Assembly: GCA_016930745.1 (NCBI GenBank)
Contig: JAFGGE010000098.1
Coordinates: forward strand, 1-46,759
DNA: 46,759 bases
From: Sedimentisphaerales bacterium
GTDB taxonomy: Bacteria > Planctomycetota > Phycisphaerae > Sedimentisphaerales > Anaerohalosphaeraceae
Direction of reading: 5' to 3'
Part shown: one piece after another, positions 33,385 to 41,740 of the stretch
How positions within the stretch are numbered: position 1 is the first letter of the stretch
Layout of the letters: the number at the start of each line of letters is the position of its first letter
Notes under the pieces: model-generated
Told to the model about the DNA's origin: nothing
Databases searched by the model: none
The model's input: only the letters and a program-made list of their open reading frames with translations
Program-made: the position numbers and the translations under genes

Positions 33385-34953
33385 CTACTTTTTTTCTCCA
33401 GGCAAATTATCTGAAGGTTCCACAAAACAAGCCACATGCCCTTGAAATGCGGGCACTTTCAGATTGGAAAAGGATTGCCGAACATTATCTTTACGCAAAA
33501 TTTTACCGTTCCGGCTGTCGAACCATGTCACTAGACACGACTGGCATCCAAGTCCCAAAAAAGTTACATGCGGCTGGATAAGTTGACGTGCCTCGAACGA
33601 CACGTCGTGATACAACCACGCAATCATATAACGTCCGTCGGACATGGCCATTCCGATCAGATCCGCGCGGTCTGTCTCGATCTTATCATGCGCCGGCCGG
33701 GCGTCAAAACGGCTCCATGGCACCATGGCGGAAAAGGCGGACAAGCTGCCATACGTTCGATACAACCCATCCTCAAAAAATTCCATAGGATAACGCATGG
33801 TCGGCCCGGCCGCTCCACTCATAAGAAACGACCAGTTCGCCGCCAGAAATAAATCATATCGTTCTTCATCCGTATAGTCGCGCAACATCTTGCGAATCGG
33901 ATTCATCGGATTCCGATACGAAGCAGCCTGCGGATTGGCAAATTGAAAATCTTCTGTACACAGAATCGGGCGGTCCGGAGAACGGGATAACATGAAATTT
34001 ACGGTCTCATGAATAGACAGGATCAACCGGTCCGGTTCGATACGGTTCCCCTGAAGAAGGCCGAAGTTTGTTGTAACATTCTGAGCTCCTCGAAGTTGTC
34101 TGCCATATCCATGGTAGGAAGTAAAGTCCAGATGAGGAGACTGAAACATCGTTGTATCTTCCGTTTTGAGTCCGCGAACATCCGCCGGAAATTCCGACCG
34201 CATACAGGACACCGACCGAAGGTGATGCCGACCCAACATTTTCATTTCATAGTTCTTGGCATAACTTCCCATCTCTTCGATCCATCGGTTGTGGGCCTGT
34301 ATGGTCTCCCTGACGGAACTCCGCTTTGAAGGCAGCCAAAACTCATTAAAAAGTTCCCATGAAAAAATGCAGGGACTGGCCCCCCAGTTATCCACAAAGT
34401 ATCGAAACCGCCGTTTTTGACAAACAACGGCCTCGGCTGAAACAACCATGTCAAAGGGTTCTTCCAAAAAGCCGTCCGCGGTTTTAGAGTATGGATAAAA
34501 GCGCCAGTTTCCCGTCGGACCTTCAATCAGGTTCGGATACAATGCGATAATCAGATACACATCGTGGAGACGGGCAAGCTCGATGATGGTGTCCATCCAT
34601 TTTTTAAATGCAGGATTGAAGTGTCCGGGACTAGTTTCGACCCACATCACATCCTTCTGGACACCGACATCCATCAACAATCGCAAAATATTGACGCCAT
34701 GCCGTCGCAGATTCTGAAAATACGCCGCCAAATCTTCTCGGGTGCGTTTTCGCAGGTCGAACATCTCAGGCCAGTCGTTTTGTCCTATCGGAAAAAAGGC
34801 CGTGCCGTCCTCCCATTGAAAGTAACGATGGCTTGCCGCTACCTGGACAAATCCTCTTTTATCAATATCCGTTTGTCCATGAACCAAAGAAAGCCCAAAC
34901 ACTGTGATACACAGTGTGAGAAACGGCAGTCGAAAAAACCTCATAAACAGCAT
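33385..34953 (-). CDS. Secreted clan GH-A-like glycoside hydrolase, family not assigned
   Basis: A 522-residue exported protein. The signal peptide (FFRLPFLTLCITVFGLSLVHG) directs the start: ATG 34953 has GAG 7 bases upstream, while ATG 34944 and ATG 34992 remain possible. The TIM-barrel part shows FFPIGQNDWP, LRRHGVNILRLLMDVG, LHDVYLIIALYPNL, and SWELFNEFWLPS, whose Glu (about 204) fits the catalytic acid after strand 4. RPILCTEDFQF contains a candidate nucleophile Glu (about 334) on strand 7. A C-terminal beta domain (~410-522, with TWFDSRNGKIL) resembles the putative collagen-binding/beta-sandwich end of apiosidase-like hydrolases. It ends the minus-strand operon double-SIS, GNAT, hydrolase, which suggests release of an amino-sugar-containing substrate. 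Substrate unproven. Confidence 0.75.
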   Translation of the reverse strand: MLFMRFFRLPFLTLCITVFGLSLVHGQTDIDKRGFVQVAASHRYFQWEDGTAFFPIGQNDWPEMFDLRKRTREDLAAYFQNLRRHGVNILRLLMDVGVQKDVMWVETSPGHFNPAFKKWMDTIIELARLHDVYLIIALYPNLIEGPTGNWRFYPYSKTADGFLEEPFDMVVSAEAVVCQKRRFRYFVDNWGASPCIFSWELFNEFWLPSKRSSVRETIQAHNRWIEEMGSYAKNYEMKMLGRHHLRSVSCMRSEFPADVRGLKTEDTTMFQSPHLDFTSYHGYGRQLRGAQNVTTNFGLLQGNRIEPDRLILSIHETVNFMLSRSPDRPILCTEDFQFANPQAASYRNPMNPIRKMLRDYTDEERYDLFLAANWSFLMSGAAGPTMRYPMEFFEDGLYRTYGSLSAFSAMVPWSRFDARPAHDKIETDRADLIGMAMSDGRYMIAWLYHDVSFEARQLIQPHVTFLGLGCQSCLVTWFDSRNGKILRKDNVRQSFSNLKVPAFQGHVACFVEPSDNLPGEKK

Positions 34954-34998
34954 TTTTTGACTCGCTAATTCTTCCTTTTCATTACGAATCATAACCCG

Positions 34999-35499
34999 TC
35001 ATCCAGTGGCGGAAAAGGCCTGGTGAAATGTCACGACGCCGCGAGCTTTATTCTCGCCCAATGACAAGGCAAGAACGTACTCCTGCGGGACCCCCTCACG
35101 CGTCAATTCCGGCCCGCTTCTGAAACCAAACCGTTCATAGTAATGCGGATCGCCCACAAGAACACAGCCCCGGGCGCCCAGGGCCTTCAGTCGGGACAGG
35201 CCCTCCTGCACGAGGGCTTTTCCGATGCCCTGTTTCTGGTATTCGGGCAATACGGAGATGGGGCCAAGACCATACCAGTCCGGGCTACCGTCGGAGATGG
35301 TCACAGGCGAGAAGGCAATATGACCCACGACGTTACCGTCCATCTCGGCGACCAGGGAAATCGTAAGGGCGCCGGCCGCCCGCAATGCATTGATGATATA
35401 TTGTTCGGTGTGGTTGCTGATCGCAAGAGTGGCAAAAGCGGCTTTGGTGATCTTAAAGATCGCTTCAAAATCCGACTCCATCTCATCTCGAATGATCAT
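34999..35499 (-). CDS. GNAT-family N-acetyltransferase
   Basis: A 166-residue acetyl-CoA-dependent acetyltransferase of the YhbS-like group. The acetyl-CoA loop is YQKQGIGKALVQEGL, preceded by GLGPISVLPE on strand 4; FGFRSGPELTREGVP near the end is typical of this branch. ATG 35499 is preferred, with GGGG 6 bases upstream; the longer frame starts at TTG 35511. It sits 12 bases after the double-SIS gene and 45 bases before the secreted hydrolase, so the three form an operon. In an amino-sugar locus it could acetylate a free amino group, but YhbS-like proteins have varied or unknown substrates. Confidence 0.85.
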   Translation of the reverse strand: MIIRDEMESDFEAIFKITKAAFATLAISNHTEQYIINALRAAGALTISLVAEMDGNVVGHIAFSPVTISDGSPDWYGLGPISVLPEYQKQGIGKALVQEGLSRLKALGARGCVLVGDPHYYERFGFRSGPELTREGVPQEYVLALSLGENKARGVVTFHQAFSATG

Positions 35500-35511
35500 A
35501 TTGTGCCCCAA

Positions 35512-37281
35512 TTATCCTTTTGATCTACATTTTAATCGGTCGATGGCCAGGGCAACGGGGGAAGGGACCTCCTCGTTGCGGAGGCGCATCTGCTCGATCT
35601 CATCCATGGCCTCAAAGAGGGCTACGCAGGCACGGTCATAGGGGCATCCGGCCAGCTGGGCGATCAGGCGCGAACCCCGGTCGATCAGTTTTTTGTTGCT
35701 GGGAGAGACCCAGGACATGGCGTTGCCGACGACACGACCCATGGCGGCCATCGTCGCGGTGGAGACGGAGTTGAGGACCAGCTTGATCGCCAGGTGCTCC
35801 CACAATTGCAGAGGCGAAGACGGCAGGTCGCACCCGATCGCAAAGAGGTTATCCCCCCTGCCGGTCTGTGCGGCAGGCCCGATGAGCAGGGCGCCTTTTC
35901 GGCGGAACGGTCCCCAGTCTTTGTCCAGGGCCGGGGCAAGATGGGGCCACTGGTCGGTCGTGCAGACGGCGAGCAAAGCCGAATCGGCAGTATCGGTGCG
36001 GGATGGATCGGGCTCATTGCCGATCTGGAATTTGTAAATCTCGGTATTGTCCAGCCGAGGTGGATTGGCCTGCACGACAGGCGGAGCATTGATGGATTTG
36101 TACGTCTCAATGGACCAGTCCAGGCCGCGGGGAAGACGCCGGAGCATGTGCTGCCAGGCCTGGGGGGTAGGAAGGAACGGATTTTTGATAAACGACCAGG
36201 AACGGGGGCTGTATGCGTCGTCGAATTTTCGGAACGGCGGCAGCATAAAGGTCGGCGCCCGCTCGGTGGTATCGGTCAGGACATCGAGCATTCCATCCTC
36301 GGCCAAATAGGTAACGAGACCATGCCGGGCGTAGATCTCTTTTTCCAGGGCAACCATGGCGGCAAGCTGCCGGATGGATGGGTCGGTTTCCAATTGTTCC
36401 AGGAGGCGGATGAATCGGTCATGGTACTTATTTGGATCGGTCGGTTCGAAGCCGAGCTGTTGGAAATCCTGGCCGGAAAGATGCACTTTGAGGAAATCGG
36501 TCAGGGCCAGTTCGATGGCAGCCCCGACGATGAGAAGCTCGATAGTCGTTGCCTGCATGCGGGTCGATCCGGTAATCGCCATGGGGCCGGTGGCTAACTC
36601 GATCTTGACGATGCGCGGATCCTCGATGATCCGGCGGGAACGCTCTACATGCCTGCATAGGAGGTCCGAGGGATTGTTGTAGACAAAAAACACATCGGCG
36701 CCGGCGTCGAGACCCTCCCATGCCGTGCCGATGACGAAGGAAGTTTCGCCGCCTTCGGTGATCGCCACGACGACATCCCCGGAACTAACGCCGCCCTGTC
36801 GGATCTGGTAGCGGCCGAAATCGGGGAAATCCTCAAAACCCTCGACCGCCTTGATCAGGGCGAAATCCCCTCCGGCCATGACGCTGTAAGCGGCTTCCTC
36901 CAGGTCGGGGATTTTTCCGGCGATACGGGCGTGCTCGTGTTTCAGGGTCTGCCAGAAGTTTCGCCAGGCGGCCTCCAGGAGGATGCTGAGCCGCCCGGTC
37001 GATCCGCAGCCGGTGAAAAAGATTCTTTTACGATCCTTCATGGCATTTAGGACCCTTTGCCGCAGGGCCTGAAACGGCTCGCCTTGAAGAACTTTCATAG
37101 CGACGGGTGGTATATCACGATCCACTTCCTGTAATAACCGAATGGCGGCAGGCAGGTCTTTTTCCGTCGTTTGGCTGAGATGAAGGGTTTTGGGATGGGC
37201 CGATTCCGTGAGCAATGTGCCCAGACGAAACGCCTTTTCGTGTTCCAGAAACTGTTGAGCCCGCTGTTGCGCACTGTTCAT
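35512..37281 (-). CDS. Double-SIS MurQ/GCKR-like sugar-phosphate-binding protein
   Basis: A 589-residue cytosolic protein made of two SIS domains. The first carries MurQ-like signatures IFFTGCGSTGRLSILLEAAW, VEGFEDFPDFG and TGSTRMQATT. The second, after about residue 400, is divergent but ends in a MurQ-like helix region (TMAAMGRVVGNAMSW, then SPSNKKLIDRG). This duplicated layout is that of the glucokinase regulatory protein GCKR and its bacterial relatives. In MurQ the catalytic Glu lies in DASECPPT; here the aligned stretch is LLEAAWRNF and that Glu is Ala, so lactyl-ether cleavage is doubtful, although the second Glu (in VEGFED) is kept. ATG 37281 has AGGA 9 bases upstream; GTG 37299 is the alternative. 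It opens the minus-strand operon, divergent from anmK-murQ. A sensor of, or isomerase for, amino-sugar phosphates is inferred. Confidence 0.85.
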   Translation of the reverse strand: MNSAQQRAQQFLEHEKAFRLGTLLTESAHPKTLHLSQTTEKDLPAAIRLLQEVDRDIPPVAMKVLQGEPFQALRQRVLNAMKDRKRIFFTGCGSTGRLSILLEAAWRNFWQTLKHEHARIAGKIPDLEEAAYSVMAGGDFALIKAVEGFEDFPDFGRYQIRQGGVSSGDVVVAITEGGETSFVIGTAWEGLDAGADVFFVYNNPSDLLCRHVERSRRIIEDPRIVKIELATGPMAITGSTRMQATTIELLIVGAAIELALTDFLKVHLSGQDFQQLGFEPTDPNKYHDRFIRLLEQLETDPSIRQLAAMVALEKEIYARHGLVTYLAEDGMLDVLTDTTERAPTFMLPPFRKFDDAYSPRSWSFIKNPFLPTPQAWQHMLRRLPRGLDWSIETYKSINAPPVVQANPPRLDNTEIYKFQIGNEPDPSRTDTADSALLAVCTTDQWPHLAPALDKDWGPFRRKGALLIGPAAQTGRGDNLFAIGCDLPSSPLQLWEHLAIKLVLNSVSTATMAAMGRVVGNAMSWVSPSNKKLIDRGSRLIAQLAGCPYDRACVALFEAMDEIEQMRLRNEEVPSPVALAIDRLKCRSKG

Positions 37282-37325
37282 CGACTTATTCCTAATCACC
37301 GGAGTTGAACTGATTTTGTGCGGAT

Positions 37326-37354
37326 AAGGTATGTCAAATCGGGCATGATGTCAA
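37326..37354 (-). promoter_or_regulatory. Promoter of the double-SIS operon
   Basis: Minus strand TTGACA (37349-37354), a 17-base spacer and TACCTT (37326-37331), about 45 bases before the ATG. Two of the GTCAA repeats overlap it. Confidence 0.5.
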
Positions 37355-37385
37355 TCGGTTTGTAGAATCCCGCGTCAATCGATTG
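37333..37385. repeat. Three GTCAA(A)TCG repeats and a palindrome in the divergent MurNAc promoter
   Basis: GTCAAATCG (37333-37341), GTCAATCG (37350-37357) and GTCAATCG (37374-37381) are direct repeats. The third is part of the ten-base palindrome CAATCGATTG (37376-37385), which touches the -35 box of anmK. The arrangement suits a shared operator. No regulator gene was recognised in the adjacent operons. Confidence 0.45.
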
Positions 37386-37411
37386 CGATTTGGAATGCAC
37401 CGATTTATAAT
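37383..37411 (+). promoter_or_regulatory. Promoter of the anmK-murQ operon
   Basis: TTGCGA (37383-37388), a 17-base spacer and a perfect TATAAT (37406-37411). The predicted start near 37418 leaves a ~40-base leader before ATG 37459. Confidence 0.55.
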
Positions 37412-37458
37412 TCCCGCAGACCATGGTGATTGTGGACCGGATAAGGAAACGAGCATTG

Positions 37459-38625
37459 ATGAAGCCTGGCCGAAATAAAAAGTTTCGCGTGGCGGGACTG
37501 ATGAGCGGCACCAGCGCCGACGGGGTGGACGTGGCGGTCGTGGATATCGACAGCCGGAGTGTCGAGGTTCAGGAATTCAAGACCTATCGCTATCCGAGGG
37601 CGCTCCGGAAAAGAGTGTTGACGTTATGCGAATCGCCGGCATCTGATCCAGCCGAGATTTGCCATGTCAATGCGGTTCTGGGGGAGGTTTTTGCCGAGGC
37701 GATCCTCCGGTTATGCCGCGAAAAAAAGCTCTCTCTTTCCAGTATTGAACTGATCGGCTCGCACGGGCATACGCTGTATCATCAGCCGACCGGCAAGCGA
37801 TATAAGGGCAAGGGGCTTGGCTCGACTTTGCAGATCGGCGAGCCTTCCATTATCGCCGAGCGGACAGGGATTTGTACCGTGGCGGATTTTCGGCCCCGGG
37901 ACATGGCAGCAGGGGGACAGGGCGCTCCGCTTGTTCCCTATGCCGATCATTTTTTATTCAGCCATCCGAAGAGACATCGGATCATTCAGAATATCGGGGG
38001 GATAGCGAATCTGACCTGGCTGACAGCGGGAGGCTCTTTGGACGATGTGATCGCCTTCGATACCGGACCGGGAAATATGGTGATCGATGCCGTCGTCTCC
38101 CGTGCCACAAAGGGTAAGATGCAGTTTGACCGAAACGGGAAAATGGCGGCCAGAGGCAGGATACACGAGGGGCTGCTGAAGGAACTTCTGCGAGATTCCT
38201 ATTTTCGGCGGCGACCGCCAAAATCGACAGGCAGAGAACGATACGGGAAAACTTATGTAAGTCTATTTCTGTCTCGAGCGAGTAAGCTGAAACTCGCAGC
38301 CGACGATATGGCGGCCACGGCGACACAGTTGACAGCCCAGACAATAACGGAAGCGTATCAGCGTTTTTTGCCGCGTTTGCCGGAGGAGGTGATCCTGTGC
38401 GGCGGAGGGGCCCGGAACGCGACTTTGGTAAAGATGTTGCAGAAACGACTGCCTGCGATTAGGATAACCACAACCAGCGAGTATGGAATTAAACTCGATA
38501 CGAAAGAGGCGGTTTCGTTCGCGATCCTCGCTTATGCGACGATCCGGGGCCTGTGCAACAATGTGCCCTCGGCTACGGGAGCCGCCCAACCGGTGATTCT
38601 TGGAAAGATCGTGCCCGGCCGATGA
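37459..38625 (+). CDS. anmK: Anhydro-N-acetylmuramic acid kinase
   Basis: A 388-residue cytosolic kinase that opens the 1,6-anhydro ring of anhydroMurNAc and phosphorylates it to MurNAc-6-phosphate. Signatures: GLMSGTSADGVDVAVVDI at the N-terminus (phosphate loop and substrate Asp), GSHGHTLYHQP, LQIGEPSIIAERTG, VADFRPRDMAAGGQGAPLVP, NIGGIANLT, FDTGPGNMVID and CGGGARN. ATG 37459 is chosen because family proteins begin shortly before this motif and the promoter lies only 48 bases upstream; ATG 37423 would be almost leaderless. Its stop TGA overlaps the murQ ATG (ATGA at 38622-38625), so translation is coupled and its product feeds directly into MurQ. Confidence 0.95.
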   Translation: MKPGRNKKFRVAGLMSGTSADGVDVAVVDIDSRSVEVQEFKTYRYPRALRKRVLTLCESPASDPAEICHVNAVLGEVFAEAILRLCREKKLSLSSIELIGSHGHTLYHQPTGKRYKGKGLGSTLQIGEPSIIAERTGICTVADFRPRDMAAGGQGAPLVPYADHFLFSHPKRHRIIQNIGGIANLTWLTAGGSLDDVIAFDTGPGNMVIDAVVSRATKGKMQFDRNGKMAARGRIHEGLLKELLRDSYFRRRPPKSTGRERYGKTYVSLFLSRASKLKLAADDMAATATQLTAQTITEAYQRFLPRLPEEVILCGGGARNATLVKMLQKRLPAIRITTTSEYGIKLDTKEAVSFAILAYATIRGLCNNVPSATGAAQPVILGKIVPGR

Positions 38626-39524
38626 GCAAACGCCCTTTTGTCACAACCGAAAAACGCAACCGCCGCAGCAAGAATATCGACCGGCTGCCCACGAGGGATC
38701 TGGTGCGATTGATCAACAGCGAGGACCGGCTTGTCGCCCCGGCGGTCGGCAGGGAATCGAAGGCGCTTGCGGCGGCGGTCGACAGGATTGTCGAGCAGAT
38801 GCGGCAAGGCGGACGATTGTTTTATGTGGGGGCCGGAACCAGCGGACGACTGGGCGTTCTGGATGCCTCGGAATGCCCACCGACATTTGGAACCGATCCT
38901 CGCCTGGTGCAGGGGATCATCGCCGGAGGCCGGCGGGCCCTGGTGCGGTCGATCGAGGGAGCTGAAGACCATCCGGAAGAGGGAGCGGCGGCCATGGATC
39001 GAAAGAAGGTTTCTCCTCGCGATGCGGTGGTCGGGATCGCGGCATGCGGACTGACTCCCTATGTGCGGGGGGCCCTGCGACGAGCCCGGCAGATCGGCGC
39101 GGCGACAATCTTTATCACCTGTGCTCCGGAAACCGCCGACAGCGCCGCAGCCGAGATCGTGATTAATCCGGTCGTGGGTCCGGAAGTGGTCACCGGCTCG
39201 ACACGAATGAAGGCCGGCACCGCAACCAAGCTGGTGCTTAACACGCTGACGACCGCCGCTATGATCCGGCTGGGCAAGGTGTACGGAAATCTCATGGTCG
39301 ATTTGAAGGCCACCAATGAAAAACTGCGTGACAGGTCGATTCGGATCGTGATGGAACTGACCGATTTGAGCCGTCCTGCCGCCCGGCGGCTCCTGAAAAA
39401 AGCCTCCGGAAAAGTCAAGCCGGCCATCGTCATGCACTTTCGAAAGGTAGATCAGATCAAAGCCATGACAATCCTGGATCGATGCAACCAATCGCTTCGA
39501 CAAGCCATACAGGAGGATATATGA
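38622..39524 (+). CDS. murQ: N-acetylmuramic acid 6-phosphate etherase
   Basis: A 300-residue SIS-domain lyase that removes the D-lactyl group from MurNAc-6-P to give GlcNAc-6-P. Diagnostic sequences are VGAGTSGRLGVLDASECPPT with the catalytic Glu, SIEGAEDHPEEG with the second catalytic Glu, and TGSTRMKAGTATKLVLN, then GKVYGNLMVDLKATNEKL. The length equals that of E. coli MurQ. It overlaps anmK upstream and the transporter gene downstream (ATGA at 39521-39524). An additional in-frame stretch back to 38553 lies inside anmK and is not part of the protein. NagA and NagB, the next enzymes of the path, are not in the window. Confidence 0.96.
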   Translation: MSKRPFVTTEKRNRRSKNIDRLPTRDLVRLINSEDRLVAPAVGRESKALAAAVDRIVEQMRQGGRLFYVGAGTSGRLGVLDASECPPTFGTDPRLVQGIIAGGRRALVRSIEGAEDHPEEGAAAMDRKKVSPRDAVVGIAACGLTPYVRGALRRARQIGAATIFITCAPETADSAAAEIVINPVVGPEVVTGSTRMKAGTATKLVLNTLTTAAMIRLGKVYGNLMVDLKATNEKLRDRSIRIVMELTDLSRPAARRLLKKASGKVKPAIVMHFRKVDQIKAMTILDRCNQSLRQAIQEDI

Positions 39525-41740
39525 CCTGCCGATGTTCGTTTGATGTCCAGAGCCGCTTTTTTATCCTGCCATTGCTTTGCATTCTGTGTGCACCTTTCAT
39601 TGCCATCCATGCCGCATCGACTCCTAACGTTATCTCCTTCGATGACTTTCTCTCCGAATTCCCGCCTCCTGTGCAAATACAGGCGCAAACCATCTGGGAT
39701 TCGATCGAGACAAGAAGGCCGTCCGAAACCGGCGTAACGACAACGGCAGAGATTTCCGACGAAGACTTATTTGCCTCCCTGGATATCAAGAACAAGGAAT
39801 CCATCTTAGCGCAGTTACGAGAACGGCGTGTTCAACTGGCGAGGGCCCGGATGGAGTATGAACAGGCCCTGCGCACCGCAAATCAGTGGAAACAATTTTC
39901 GGATCGGATTGCTTCAGTTCCCGATATGGGGCGGATTTATTTGCAATCCCTCCGTATGGCGGCGTTATCCCAAGAACGGCTCCGGGAAAAAAAGGAAGTC
40001 GTTTTAGTACTCGAGAAAAAGATTGAATCCTTGCGGGTCAATGCGTCTCTGAATGCGATCTCTCGAAATTTTACCGGCGGCGACTGGCTGGTAATCGGCG
40101 CTTATTTGGTTCTAACGACGGTTCTGGGAGGATTGCTGGCCGGAAAACAAGCCGATATGAAGGACTTCTTCCTGGGCGGCCGCAAACTGCCATGGACGGC
40201 TGTCTGCGGATCCATTATCGCCACAGAAATTTCCGCCGCCACCTTCCTGATCGCTCCGGCCATTGTCTTTTCCCAGGGCGGGGACATGACCTATATCCAG
40301 CTGGCCCTGGGAACGATCCTGGCAAGGTTTATCATCGGCTATTTTTTCATCCCCGTGTATTACAAACATGAAATCTATTCGCCATACGATTATATGGGGC
40401 GGCAATTGGGCCCGCGTGTCAAAAATATAACAACCTTCTTATTTATGATCGGAGGGATTCTGGCCCAGGGCGCTCGGGTGTACATTGCCGCCAAGGCGCT
40501 TCAGGTCATTACCGGCACGAACACCACGACCTCCATCCTGATTATCGGCGCTATCTCGATTGCCTGGACGATCATGGGCGGCATCACCACGGTGATCTGG
40601 ACCGACGCCATTCAATTTCTCTTGTTTTCATTCGGGGCGGTCGCCGCGCTGGCTTTCGTCGTAACGGCCGTCGACGGCGGTATAACGGCCCTCTTGTCGC
40701 AAGCATATCATGCCGGTAAACTCAGGGCCGTTAATCTGAATTTCAATCCGAAGGAGGCTTATACTCTCTGGTGCGGATTGATCGGATTCAGCTTTTTAAC
40801 GCTCTCTTCGCATGGGACCGACCAGCTCCTGGTGCAGCGGATGTTCACATGTAAAAATCAGGAGGATGCCCGCAAAGCCGTTGTTTTTTCCGGCGTGTCG
40901 CAGGTGTTGACGTATTTGCTGCTCTTTGTCGGAGCGGGCGTTTTTATTTATTACAAGCACTATCCATTGACCGAACCGGAACAGGTAGTTGTTACCAACG
41001 ATTCGATGAAAATATTCGCCATCTACATCGTCAATGTAATGCCCCCCCTGCTGTCCGGCTTGATGATGGCGGCGATTTTCGCGACGGCGATTTCCACGCT
41101 GGATTCCCTGCTGGCGGCCCTGGCGCAATCGACGATCTCCGTTGTATACAAACCCCTGCTTAAACCGGAGGCTTCTGAACGGCATTATGTTCTCGCTTCG
41201 CGGTTCATTGTCTTGGTCTGGGGAATCCTTTTAACCGGTTTTGCGATTTTGTGCAATGTGATCGCCCAATCGTATACCGATCTGATCCAGTTTGCCCTGG
41301 CCATGGCGGCCTATACTTATGGCGCTTTGTTGGGCACATTCCTTCTGGCCTTTTTGCCGACCCGACGCGACGACCGGGGACTGCTGTGGGGCGTACCGCT
41401 GTCGATGCTGTTGATCTTTGCGCTGAACTGGCATCAAGCCATCGCTCAATGGATCGTACTGCTGGTCGGTTTATTCCTGATGCTCCAGGCATTTGGCCGC
41501 CTTCGCCACGAGCCCCAAAAGGTTCTCTATATCGGCCTGGCCGTTCTGCTGGTGTTGATCGTCGGTATGGCCGTGATTGGAACAGATCCCGAAGGACAGC
41601 CCATCTTTATCACGCTGGCCTGGCCGTGGCATTTTCCCATCGGAACCGCCATGACGTTCGTAATCGGCATCCTCGTTGGAAATACAAAGGAAGAACGATT
41701 TGGCACAGATTCGGTTACAGAATCTTTCGAAGCGATTTGA
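39521..41740 (+). CDS. Sodium:solute symporter (SSS) with signal peptide and periplasmic coiled-coil extension
   Basis: A 739-residue membrane transporter. The SSS core begins near residue 190 (GDWLVIGAYLVLTTVLGG; FFLGGRKLPWTAVCGSIIA; TEISAATFL) and carries typical features such as GGITTVIWTDAIQF, SHGTDQLLVQRMF, and AAIFATAISTLDSLL, with ~13 membrane segments. Before it lies an unusual ~190-residue part: a signal-peptide-like FFILPLLCILCAPFIAIHAA, then a helical, charged region with coiled-coil character (LAQLRERRVQLARARMEYEQ; LREKKEVVLVLEKKIESLR). AGGAGG precedes ATG 39521, which overlaps the murQ stop. By context it should import MurNAc, anhydroMurNAc or a MurNAc-containing sugar with sodium, replacing the PTS or AmpG of other bacteria. 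The substrate is inferred. Confidence 0.85.
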   Translation: MTCRCSFDVQSRFFILPLLCILCAPFIAIHAASTPNVISFDDFLSEFPPPVQIQAQTIWDSIETRRPSETGVTTTAEISDEDLFASLDIKNKESILAQLRERRVQLARARMEYEQALRTANQWKQFSDRIASVPDMGRIYLQSLRMAALSQERLREKKEVVLVLEKKIESLRVNASLNAISRNFTGGDWLVIGAYLVLTTVLGGLLAGKQADMKDFFLGGRKLPWTAVCGSIIATEISAATFLIAPAIVFSQGGDMTYIQLALGTILARFIIGYFFIPVYYKHEIYSPYDYMGRQLGPRVKNITTFLFMIGGILAQGARVYIAAKALQVITGTNTTTSILIIGAISIAWTIMGGITTVIWTDAIQFLLFSFGAVAALAFVVTAVDGGITALLSQAYHAGKLRAVNLNFNPKEAYTLWCGLIGFSFLTLSSHGTDQLLVQRMFTCKNQEDARKAVVFSGVSQVLTYLLLFVGAGVFIYYKHYPLTEPEQVVVTNDSMKIFAIYIVNVMPPLLSGLMMAAIFATAISTLDSLLAALAQSTISVVYKPLLKPEASERHYVLASRFIVLVWGILLTGFAILCNVIAQSYTDLIQFALAMAAYTYGALLGTFLLAFLPTRRDDRGLLWGVPLSMLLIFALNWHQAIAQWIVLLVGLFLMLQAFGRLRHEPQKVLYIGLAVLLVLIVGMAVIGTDPEGQPIFITLAWPWHFPIGTAMTFVIGILVGNTKEERFGTDSVTESFEAI

